Origin: Henricia sp. BOLD:AAB3569
Lineage: Eukaryota; Echinodermata; Asteroidea; Spinulosida; Echinasteridae
Direction of reading: 5' to 3'
Assembly: GCA_037783545.1 (NCBI GenBank)
Contig: JBBELK010001438.1
Coordinates: 1 to 64,000 of the forward strand
DNA length: 64,000 bases
Positions 50,201-61,041 of this stretch are shown in pieces. A program made the position numbers and the translations under genes. Numbering within the stretch: position 1 is the stretch's first letter; the number at the start of each line of letters is the position of its first letter. The notes under the pieces were generated by a model. It did no database searches. It saw only the letters and a program-made list of their open reading frames with translations, and had not been told where the DNA came from.

Positions 50201-53200
50201 TCGCCGGGAAATGGCAGAGAAATTTCAAAGTTTAGAAAAAACTGGGTTGAGGCTTCCTGAATGCTCTCACGCAAACCGTGGCTGTCTGTACACACCTCTT
50301 TGGGGTACTCCTGAGTTGTGCGCATGCTCAGTCATTCGGACTGTCGTTAACGCACCGCAGTTTGGCTCGGCAATTTGGTCAAAGTGTGGTCCAAACGTCG
50401 GCAAATTTGGAGGTCGAAAAATGTTCCGACGAACTTCAAATTTTGCATGCCCTAAACTCTCTATATTGCGCACTTGTCATAAAAAATTGACAGACTTTCG
50501 CCGGGAAATGGCAGAGAAATTTCAAAGTTTAGAAAAAACTGGGTTGAGGCTTCCTGACTGCTCTCACGCAAACCGTGGCTGTCTGTACACACCTCTGTGG
50601 GGTACTCCTGAGTTGTGCGCATGCTCAGTCATTCGGACTGTCGTTAACGCACCGCAGTTTGGCTCGGCAATTTGGTCAAAGTGTGGTCCAAACGTCGGCA
50701 AATTTGGAGGTCGAAAAATGTTCCGACGAACTTCAAATTTTGCATGCCCTAAACTCTCTATATTGCGCACTTGTCATAAAAAATTGACAGACTTTCGCCG
50801 GGAAATGGCAGAGAAATATCAAAGTTTAGAAAAAACTGGGTTGAGGCTTCCTGACTGCTCTCACGCAAACCGTGGCTGTCTGTACACACCTCTTTGGGGT
50901 ACTCCTGAGTTGTGCGCATGCTCAGTCATTCGGACTGTCGTTAACGCACCGCAGTTTGGCTCGGCAATTTGGTCAAAGTGTGGTCCAAACGTCGGCAAAT
51001 TTGGAGGTCGAAAAATGTTCCGACGAACTTCAAATTTTGCATGCCCTAAACTCTCTATATTGCGCACTTGTCATAAAAAATTGACAGACTTTCGCCGGGA
51101 AATGGCAGAGAAACTTCAAAGTTTAGAAAAAACTGGGTTGAGGCTTCCTGACTGCTCTCACGCAAACCGTGGCTGTCTGTACACACCTATTTGGGGTACT
51201 CCTGAGTTGTGCGCATGCTCAGTCATTCGGACTGTCGTTAACGCACCGCAGTTTGGCTCGGCAATTTGGTCAAAGTGTGGTCCAAACGTCGGAAAATTTG
51301 GAGGTCGAAAAATGTTCCGACGAACTTCAAATTTTGCATGCCCTAAACTCTCTATATTGCGCACTTGTCATAACAAATTGACAGACTTTCGCCGGGAAAT
51401 GGCAGAGAAATTTCAAAGTTTAGAAAAAACTGGGTTGAGGCTTCCTGACTGCTCTCACGCAAACCGTGGCTGTCTGTACACACCTCTTTGGGGTACTCCT
51501 GAGTTGTGCGCATGCTCAGTCATTCGGACTGTCGTTAACGCACCGCAGTTTGGCTCGGCAATTTGGTCAAAGTGTGGTCCAAACGTCGGCAAATTTGGAG
51601 GTCGAAAAATGTTCCGACGAACTTCAAATTTTGCATGCCCTAAACTCTCTATATTGCGCACTTGTCATAAAAAATTGACAGACTTTCGCCGGGAAATGGC
51701 AGAGAAATTTCAAAGTTTAGAAAAAACTGTGTTGAGGCTTCCTGACTGCTCTCACGCAAACCGTGGCTGTCTGTACACACCTCTTTGGGGTACTCCTGAG
51801 TTGTGCGCATGCTCAGTCATTCGGACTGTCGTTAACGCACCGCAGTTTGCCTCGGCAATTTGGTCAAAGTGTGGTCCAAACGTCGGCAAATTTGGAGGTC
51901 GAAAGATGTTCCGACGAACTTCAAATTTTGCATGCCCTAAACTCTCTATATTGCGCACTTGTCATAACAAATTGACAGACTTTCGCCGGGAAATGGCAGA
52001 GAAATTTCAAAGTTTAGAAAAAACTGGGTTGAGGCTTCCTGACTGCTCTCACGCAAACCGTGGCTGTCTGTACACACCTCTTTGGGGTACTCCTGAGTTG
52101 TGCGCATGCTCAGTCATTCGGACTGTCGTTAACGCACCGCAGTTTGGCTCGGCAATTTGGTCAAAGTGTGGTCCAAACGTCGGCAAATTTGGAGGTCGAA
52201 AAATGTTCCGACGAACTTCAAATTTTGCATGCCCTAAACTCTCTATATTGCGCACTTGTCATAAAAAATTGACAGACTTTCGCCGGGAAATGGCAGAGAA
52301 ATTTCAAAGTTTAGAAAAAACTGGGTTGAGGCTTCCTGACTGCTCTCACGCAAACCGTGGCTGTCTGTACACACCTCTTTGGGGTACTCCTGAGTTGTGC
52401 GCATGCTCAGTCATTCGGACTGTCGTTAACGCACCGCAGTTTGGCTCGGCAATTTGGTCAAAGTGTGGTCCAAACGTCGGCAAATTTGGAGGTCGAAAAA
52501 TGTTCCGACGAACTTCAAATTTTGCATGCCCTAAACTCTCTATATTGCGCACTTGTCATAAAAAATTGACAGACTTTCGCCGGGAAATGGCAGAGAAATT
52601 TCAAAGTTTAGAAAAAAACGGGGTTGAGGCTTCCTGACTGCTCTCACGCAAACCGTGGCTGTCTGTACACACCTCTTTGGGGTACTCCTGAGTTGTGCGC
52701 ATGCTCAGTCATTCGGACTGTCGTTAACGCACCGCAGTTTGGCTCGGCAATTTGGTCAAAGTGTGGTCCAAACGTCGGCAAATTTGGAGGTCGAAAAATG
52801 TTCCGACGAACTTCAAATTTTGCGTGCCCTAAACTCTCTATATTGCGCACTTGTCATACAAAATTGACAGACTTTCGCCGGGAAATGGCAGAGAAATTTC
52901 AAAGTTTAGAAAAAACTGGGTTGAGGCTTCCTGACTGCTCTCACGCAAACCGTGGCTGTCTGTACACACCTCTTTGGGGTACTCCTGAGTTGTGCGCATG
53001 CTCAGTCATTCGGACTGTCGTTAACGCACCGCAGTTTGGCTCGGCAATTTGGTCAAAGTGTGGTCCAAACGTCGGCAAATTTGGAGGTCGAAAAATGTTC
53101 CGACGAACTTCAAATTTTGCATGCCCTAAACTCTCTATATTGCGCACTTGTCATAAAAAATTGACAGACTTTCGCCGGGAAATGGCAGAGAAATTTCAAA

Positions 53201-53291
53201 GTTTAGAAAAAACTGGGTTGAGGCTTCCTGAATGCTCTCACGCAAACCGTGGCTGTCTGTACACACCTCTTTGGGGTACTCCTGAGTTGTG
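47280..53291 (+). repeat. Higher-order repeat, 10 monomers, 2971-bp period, two consecutive copies
   Basis: Private variants recur in order at +2971: CCTCTGTGGGG (47621, 50592), GAGAAATATC (near 47842, 50813), GAGAAACTTC, CCTATTTGGGG, CGGAAAATTTGG, ATAACAAATTG, ACTGTGTTGAGG, TTTGCCTCGG, and AAAGATGTTC (48931, 51902). The period is ten monomers plus one extra A in a 298-bp monomer (49646, 52617). The downstream edge is near 50.32/53.29 kb, where the second copy acquires GCACATGCTC. A one-base difference at the boundary (CTGGG against CGGGG at 52620) and GCAGAAAAATTT at 47246 show only slight divergence since duplication. Confidence 0.92.
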
Positions 53292-54109
53292 CACATGCTC
53301 AGTCATTCGGACTGTCGTTAACGCACCGCAGTTTGGCTCGGCAATTTGGTCAAAGTGTGGTCCAAACGTCGGCAAATTTGGAGGTCGAAAAATGTTCCGA
53401 CGAACTTCAAATTTTGCATGCCCTAAACTCTCTATATTGCGCACTTGTCATACAAAATTGACAGTCTTTCGCCGGGAAATGGCAGAGAAATTTCAAAGTT
53501 TAGAAAAAACTGGGTTGAGGCTTCCTGACTGCTCTCACGCAAACCGTGGCTGTCTGTACACACCTCTTTGGGGTACTCCTGAGTTGTGCGCATGCTCAGT
53601 CATTCGGACTGTCGTTAACGCACCGCAGTTTGGCTCGGCAATTTGGTCAAAGTGTGGTCCAAACGTCGGCAAATTTGGAGGTCGAAAAATGTTCCGACGA
53701 ACTTCAAATTTTGCATGCCCTAAACTCTCTATATTGCGCACTTGTCATAAAAAATTGACAGACTTTCGCCGGGAAATGGCAGAGACATTTCAAAGTTTAG
53801 AAAAAACTGGGTTGAGGCTTCCTGACTGCTCTCACGCAAACCGTGGCTGTCTGTACACACCTCTTTGGGGTACTCCTGAGTTGTGCGCATGCTCAGTCAT
53901 TCGGACTGTCGTTAACGCACCGCAGTTTGGCTCGGCAATTTGGTCAAAGTGTGGTCCAAACGTCGGCAAATTTGGAGGTCGAAAAATGTTCCGACGAACT
54001 TCAAATTTTGCATGCCCTAAACTCTCTATATTGCGCACTTGTCATAAAAAAATGACAGACTTTCGCCGGGAAATGGCAGAGAAATTTCAAAGTTTAGAAA
54101 AAAACTGGG
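52624..54109 (+). repeat. Second recurring satellite module, copy 2, one monomer shorter
   Basis: TTTGCGTGCC/CATACAAAATTG (52819-52862), GCACATGCTC with GACAGTCTTT (53291-53468), GAGACATTTC (53784), AAAAAAATGACAG (54047) and a 298-bp end (54103) appear in the same order as at 45-46.7 kb, but the GAGAAATATC monomer is absent. It is fused on its left to the second copy of the 2971-bp repeat, whose CTGAATGCTC marker it carries (53229). Confidence 0.8.
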
Positions 54110-54239
54110 TTGAGGCTTCCTGACTGCTCTCACGCAAACCGTGGCTGTCTGTACACACCTCTTTGGGGTACTCCTGAGTTGTGCGCATGCTCAGTCATTC
54201 GGACTGTCAGAGAAATTTCAAAGTTTAGAAAAAACTGGG
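54110..54239 (+). repeat. Deleted monomer, 130 bp
   Basis: After GGACTGTC (to 54209) the sequence jumps to AGAGAAATTTC, losing 167 bp (monomer positions of about 100-266) with one shared base. It lies exactly between the second recurring module and the rearranged derivatives of the 2971-bp repeat, so it probably marks an exchange or repair joint. Confidence 0.95.
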
Positions 54240-54259
54240 TTGAGGCTTCCTGACTGCTC

Positions 54260-57180
54260 TCACGCAAACCGTGGCTGTCTGTACACACCTCTGTGGGGTA
54301 CTCCTGAGTTGTGCGCATGCTCAGTCATTCGGACTGTCGTTAACGCACCGCAGTTTGGCTCGGCAATTTGGTCAAAGTGTGGTCCAAACGTCGGCAAATT
54401 TGGAGGTCGAAAAATGTTCCGACGAACTTCAAATTTTGCATGCCCTAAACTCTCTATATTGCGCACTTGTCATAAAAAATTGACAGACTTTCGCCGGGAA
54501 ATGGCAGAGAAATATCAAAGTTTAGAAAAAACTGGGTTGAGGCTTCCTGACTGCTCTCACGCAAACCGTGGCTGTCTGTACACACCTCTTTGGGGTACTC
54601 CTGAGTTGTGCGCATGCTCAGTCATTCGGACTGTCGTTAACGCACCGCAGTTTGGCTCGGCAATTTGGTCAAAGTGTGGTCCAAACGTCGGCAAATTTGG
54701 AGGTCGAAAAATGTTCCGACGAACTTCAAATTTTGCATGCCCTAAACTCTCTATATTGCGCACTTGTCATAAAAAATTGACAGACTTTCGCCGGGAAATG
54801 GCAGAGAAACTTCAAAGTTTAGAAAAAACTGGGTTGAGGCTTCCTGACTGCTCTCACGCAAACCGTGGCTGTATGTACACACCTCTTTGGGGTACTCCTG
54901 AGTTGTGCGCATGCTCAGTCATTCGGACTGTCGTTAACGCACCGCAGTTTGGCTCGGCAATTTGGTCAAAGTGTGGTCCAAACGTCGGCAAATTTGGAGG
55001 TCGAAAAATGTTCCGACGAACTTCAAATTTTGCATGCCCTAAACTCTCTATATTGCGCACTTGTCATAAAAAATTGACAGACTTTCGCCGGGAAATGGCA
55101 GAGAAATTTCAAAGTTTAGAAAAAACTGTGTTGAGGCTTCCTGACTGCTCTCACGCAAACCGTGGCTGTCTGTACACACCTCTTTGGGGTACTCCTGAGT
55201 TGTGCGCATGCTCAGTCATTCGGACTGTCGTTAACGCACCGCAGTTTGCCTCGGCAATTTGGTCAAAGTGTGGTCCAAACGTCGGCAAATTTGGAGGTCG
55301 AAAGATGTTCCGACGAACTTCAAATTTTGCATGCCCTAAACTCTCTATATTGCGCACTTGTCATAACAAATTGACAGACTTTCGCCGGGAAATGGCAGAG
55401 AAATTTCAAAGTTTAGAAAAAACTGGGTTGAGGCTTCCTGACTGCTCTCACGCAAACCGTGGCTGTCTGTACACACCTCTTTGGGGTACTCCTGAGTTGT
55501 GCGCATGCTCAGTCATTCGGACTGTCGTTAACGCACCGCAGTTTGGCTCGGCAATTTGGTCAAAGTGTGGTCCAAACGTCGGCAAATTTGGAGGTCGAAA
55601 AATGTTCCGACGAACTTCAAATTTTGCATGCCCTAAACTCTCTATATTGCGCACTTGTCATAAAAAATTGACAGACTTTCGCCGGGAAATGGCAGAGAAA
55701 TATCAAAGTTTAGAAAAAACTGGGTTGAGGCTTCCTGACTGCTCTCACGCAAACCGTGGCTGTCTGTACACACCTCTTTGGGGTACTCCTGAGTTGTGCG
55801 CATGCTCAGTCATTCGGACTGTCGTTAACGCACCGCAGTTTGGCTCGGCAATTTGGTCAAAGTGTGGTCCAAACGTCGGCAAATTTGGAGGTCGAAAAAT
55901 GTTCCGACGAACTTCAAATTTTGCATGCCCTAAACTCTCTATATTGCGCACTTGTCATAAAAAATTGACAGACTTTCGCCGGGAAATGGCAGAGAAATTT
56001 CAAAGTTTAGAAAAAACTGGGTTGAGTCTTCCTGACTGCTCTCACGCAAACCGTGGCTGTCTGTACACACCTCTTTTGGGTACTCCTGAGTTGTGCGCAT
56101 GCTCAGTCATTCGGACTGTCGTTAACGCACCGCAGTTTGGCTCGGCAATTTGGTCAAAGTGTGGTCCAAACGTCGGCAAATTTGGAGGTCGAAAAATGTT
56201 CCGACGAACTTCAAATTGTGCATGCCCTAAACTCTCTATATTGCGCACTTGTCATAAAAAATTGACAGACTTTCGCCGGGAAATGGCAGAGAAATTTCAA
56301 AGTTTAGAAAAAACTGGGTTGAGGCTTCCTGACTGCTCTCACGCAAACCGTGGCTGTCTGTACACACCTCTTTGGGGTACTCCTGAGTTGTGCGCATGCT
56401 CAGTCATTCGGACTGTCGTTAACGCACCGCAGTTTGGCTCGGCAATTTGGTCAAAGTGTGGTCCAAACGTCGGCAAATTTGGAGGTCGAAAAATGTTCCG
56501 ACGAACTTCACATTTTGCATGCCCTAAACTCTCTATATTGCGCACTTGTCATAAAAAATTGACAGACTTTCGCCGGGAAATGGCAGAGAAATATCAAAGT
56601 TTAGAAAAAACTGGGTTGAGGCTTCCTGACTGCTCTCACGCAAACCGTGGCTGTCTGTACACACCTCTTTGGGGTACTCCTGAGTTGTGCGCATGCTCAG
56701 TCATTCGGACTGTCGTTAACGCACCGCAGTTTGGCTCGGCAATTTGGTCAAAGTGTGGTCCAAACGTCGGCAAATTTGGAGGTCGAAAAATGTTCCGACG
56801 AACTTCAAATTTTGCATGCCCTAAACTCTCTATATTGCGCACTTGTCATAAAAAATTGACAGACTTTCGCCGGGAAATGGCAGAGAAACTTCAAAGTTTA
56901 GAAAAAACTGGGTTGAGGCTTCCTGACTGCTCTCACACAAACCGTGGCTGTCTGTACACACCTATTTGGGGTACTCCTGAGTTGTGCGCATGCTCAGTCA
57001 TTCGGACTGTCGTTAACGCACCGCAGTTTGGCTCGGCAATTTGGTCAAAGTGTGGTCCAAACGTCGGAAAATTTGGAGGTCGAAAAATGTTCCGACGAAC
57101 TTCAAATTTTGCATGCCCTAAACTCTCTATATTGCGCACTTGTCATAACAAATTGACAGACTTTCGCCGGGAAATGGCAG
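54260..57180 (+). repeat. Rearranged derivatives of the 2971-bp higher-order repeat
   Basis: The same ordered markers recur but incompletely. CCTCTGTGGGG (54288), GAGAAATATC and GAGAAACTTC are followed by a monomer with CTGTATGTAC and then ACTGTGTTGAGG, TTTGCCTCGG and AAAGATGTTC (55301), so the monomer with CCTATTTGGGG and CGGAAAATTTGG is skipped. That missing monomer appears later, at about 56.93-57.15 kb, after another GAGAAATATC/GAGAAACTTC pair. The offset from the second full copy falls from 3696 to 3399 bp, exactly one monomer. Confidence 0.85.
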
Positions 57181-58719
57181 AGAAATTTCAAAGTTTAGAA
57201 AAAACTGGGTTGAGGCTTCCTGACTGCTCTCACGCAAACCGTGGCTGTCTGTACACACCTCTTTGGGGTACTCCTGAGTTGTGCGCATGCTCAGTCATTC
57301 GGACTGTCGTTAACGCACCGCAGTTTGGCTCGGCAATTTGGTCAAAGTGTGGTCCAAACGTCGGCAAATTTGGAGGTCGAAAAATGTTCCGACGAACTTC
57401 AAATTTTGCATGCCCTAAACTCTCTATATTGCGCACTTGTCATAAAAAATTGACAGACTTTCGCCGGGAAATGGCAGAGAAATTTCAAAGTTTAGAAAAA
57501 ACTGGGTTGAGGCTTCCTGACTGCTCTCACGCAAACCGTGGCTGTCTGTACACACCTCTTTGGGGTACTCCTGAGTTGTGCGCATGCTCAGTCATTCGGA
57601 CTGTCGTTAACGCACCGCAGTTTGGCTCGGCAATTTGGTCAAAGTGTGGTCCAAACGTCGGCAAATTTGGAGGTCGAAAAATGTTCCGACGAACTTCAAA
57701 TTTTGCATGCCCTAAACTCTCTATATTGCGCACTTGTCATAAAAAATTGACAGACTTTCGCCGGGAAATGGCAGAGAAATATCAAAGTTTAGAAAAAACT
57801 GGGTTGAGGCTTCCTGACTGCTCTCACGCAAACCGTGGCTGTCTGTACACACCTCTTTGGGGTACTCCTGAGTTGTGCGCATGCTCAGTCATTCGGACTG
57901 TCGTTAACGCACCGCAGTTTGGCTCGGCAATTTGGTCAAAGTGTGGTCCAAACGTCGGCAAATTTGGAGGTCGAAAAATGTTCCGACGAACTTCAAATTT
58001 TGCATGCCCTAAACTCTCTATATTGCGCACTTGTCATAAAAAATTGACAGACTTTCGCCGGGAAATGGCAGAGAAATTTCAAAGTTTAGAAAAAACTGGG
58101 TTGAGGCTTCCTGACTGCTCTCACGCAAACCGTGGCTGTCTGTACACACCTATTTGGGGTACTCCTGAGTTGTGCGCATGCTCAGTCATTCGGACTGTCG
58201 TTAACGCACCGCAGTTTGGCTCGGCAATTTGGTCAAAGTGTGGTCCAAACGTCGGCAAATTTGGAGGTCGAAAAATGTTCCGACGAACTTCAAATTTTGC
58301 ATGCCCTAAACTCTCTATATTGCGCACTTGTCATAAAAAATTGACAGACTTTCGCCGGGAAATGGCAGAGAAATTTCAAAGTTTAGAAAAAACTGGGTTG
58401 AGGCTTCCTGACTGCTCTCACGCAAACCGTGGCTGTCTGTACACACCTATTTGGGGTACTCCTGAGTTGTGCGCATGCTCAGTCATTCGGACTGTCGTTA
58501 ACGCACCGCAGTTTGGCTCGGCAATTTGGTCAAAGTGTGGTCCAAACGTCGGCAAATTTGGAGGTCGAAAAATGTTCCGACGAACTTCAAATTTTGCATG
58601 CCCTAAACTCTCTATATTGCGCACTTGTCATAAAAAATTGACAGACTTTCGCCGGGAAATGGCAGAGAAATTTCAAAGTTTAGAAAAAACTGGGTTGAGG
58701 CTTCCTGACTGCTCTCACG

Positions 58720-60950
58720 CAAACCGTGGCTGTCTGTACACACCTCTTTGGGGTACTCCTGAGTTGTGCGCATGCTCAGTCATTCGGACTGTCGTTAACG
58801 CACCGCAGTTTGGCTCGGCAATTTTGTCAAAGTGTGGTCCAAACGTCGGCAAATTTGGAGGTCGAAAAATGTTCCGACGAACTTCAAATTTTGCGTGCCC
58901 CAAACTCTCTATATTGCGCACTTGTCATACAAAATTGACAGACTTTCGCCGGGAAATGGCAGAGAAATTTCAAAGTTTAGAAAAAACTGGGTTGAGGCTT
59001 CCTGACTGCTCTCACGCAAACCGTGGCTGTCTGTACACACCTCTTTGGGGTACTCCTGAGTTGTGCGCATGCTCAGTCATTCGGACTGTCGTTAACGCAC
59101 CGCAGTTTGGCTCGGCAATTTGGTCAAAGTGTGGTCCAAACGTCGGCAAATTTGGAGGTCGAAAAATGTTCCGACGAACTTCAAATTTTGCATGCCCTAA
59201 ACTCTCTATATTGCGCACTTGTCATAAAAAATTGACAGACTTTCGCCGGGAAATGGCAGAGAAATTTCAAAGTTTAGAAAAAACTGGGTTGAGGCTTCCT
59301 GACTGCTCTCACGCAAACCGTGGCTGTCTGTACACACCTCTTTGGGGTACTCCTGAGTTGTGCGCATGCTCAGTCATTCGGACTGTCGTTAACGCACCGC
59401 AGTTTGGCTCGGCAATTTAGTCAAAGTGTGGTCCAAACGTCGGCAAATTTGGAGGTCGAAAAATGTTCCGACGAACTTCAAATTTTGCATGCCCTAAACT
59501 CTCTATATTGCGCACTTGTCATAAAAAATTGACAGACTTTCGCCGGGAAATGGCAGAGAAATTTCAAAGTTTACAAAAAACTGGGTTGAGGCTTCCTGAC
59601 TGCTCTCACGCAAACCGTGGCTGTCTGTACACACCTCTTTGGGGTACTCCTGAGTTGTGCACATGCTCAGTCATTCGGACTGTCGTTAACGCACCGCAGT
59701 TTGGCTCGGCAATTTGGTCAAAGTGTGGTCCAAACGTCGGCAAATTTGGAGGTCGAAAAATGTTCCGACGAACTTCAAATTTTGCATGCCCTAAACTCTC
59801 TATATTGCGCACTTGTCATAAAAAATTGACAGTCTTTCGCCGGGAAATGGCAGAGAAATTTCAAAGTTTAGAAAAAACTGGGTTGAGGCTTCCTGACTGC
59901 TCTCACGCAAACCGTGGCTGTCTGTACACACCTCTTTGGGGTACTCCTGAGTTGTGCGCATGCTCAGTCATTCGGACTGTCGTTAACGCACCGCAGTTTG
60001 GCTCGGCAATTTGGTCAAAGTGTGGTCCAAACGTCGGCAAATTTGGAGGTCGAAAAATGTTCCGACGAACTTCAAATTTTGCATGCCCTAAACTCTCTAT
60101 ATTGCGCACTTGTCATAAAAAATTGACAGACTTTCGCCGGGAAATGGCAGAGAAATATCAAAGTTTAGAAAAAACTGGGTTGAGGCTTCCTGACTGCTCT
60201 CACGCAAACCGTGGCTGTCTGTACACACCTCTTTGGGGTACTCCTGAGTTGTGCGCATGCTCAGTCATTCGGACTGTCGTTAACGCACCGCAGTTTGGCT
60301 CGGCAATTTGGTCAAAGTGTGGTCCAAACGTCGGCAAATTTGGAGGTCGAAAAATGTTCCGACGAACTACAAATTTTGCATGCCCTAAACTCTCTATATT
60401 GCGCACTTGTCATAAAAAATTGACAGACTTTCGCCGGGAAATGGCAGAGAAATTTCAAAGTTTAGAAAAAACTGGGTTGAGGCTTCCTGACTGCTCTCAC
60501 GCAAACCGTGGCTGTCTGTACACACCTCTTTGGGGTACTCCTGAGTTGTGCGCATGCTCAGTCATTCGGACTGTCGTTAACGCACCGCAGTTTGGCTCGG
60601 CAATTTGGTCAAAGTGTGGTCCAAACGTCGGCAAATTTGGAGGTCGAAAAATGTTCCGACGAACTTCAAATTTTGCATGCCCTAAACTCTCTATATTGCG
60701 CACTTGTCATAAAAAAATGACAGACTTTCGCCGGGAAATGGCAGAGAAATTTCAAAGTTTAGAAAAAAACTGGGTTGAGGCTTCCTGACTGCTCTCACGC
60801 AAACCGTGGCTGTCTGTACACACCTCTTTGGGGTACTCCTGAGTTGTGCGCATGCTCAGTCATTCGGACTGTCGTTAACGCACCGCAGTTTGGCTCGGCA
60901 ATTTAGTCAAAGTGTGGTCCAAACGTCGGCAAATTTGGAGGTCGAAAAAT
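58720..60950 (+). repeat. Second recurring satellite module, copy 3
   Basis: TTTGCGTGCC/CATACAAAATTG (58892-58930), CAATTTAGTC (59415), GCACATGCTC with GACAGTCTTT (59659-59836), GAGAAATATC (60150), AAAAAAATGACAG (60712), a 298-bp monomer end (60768) and a second CAATTTAGTC (60900). The GAGACATTTC marker is absent here. The two CAATTTAGTC changes create in-frame TAG stops in the long open frame. Confidence 0.75.
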
Positions 60951-61041
60951 GTTCCGACGAACTTCAAATTTTGCATGCCCTAAACTCTCTATATTGCGCC
61001 GGGAAATGGCAGAGAAATTTCAAAGTTTAGAAAAAACTGGG
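60775..61041 (+). repeat. Deleted monomer, 267 bp
   Basis: ATATTGCGC joins directly to CGGGAAATGG near 60999, losing 30 bp that include the CATAAAAAATTG A-run. CGC is present at both edges of the lost segment. The deletion is in frame. Confidence 0.93.

Noticed and set aside
54141..59420. A 1759-codon open reading frame, with many smaller ones, as repetitive protein genes
   Set aside because: They are pure satellite read in the one stop-free frame of a 99-codon unit. Many starts are TTG, frames break at random stops and at 298-bp monomers, and no promoter, signal peptide or domain is visible.
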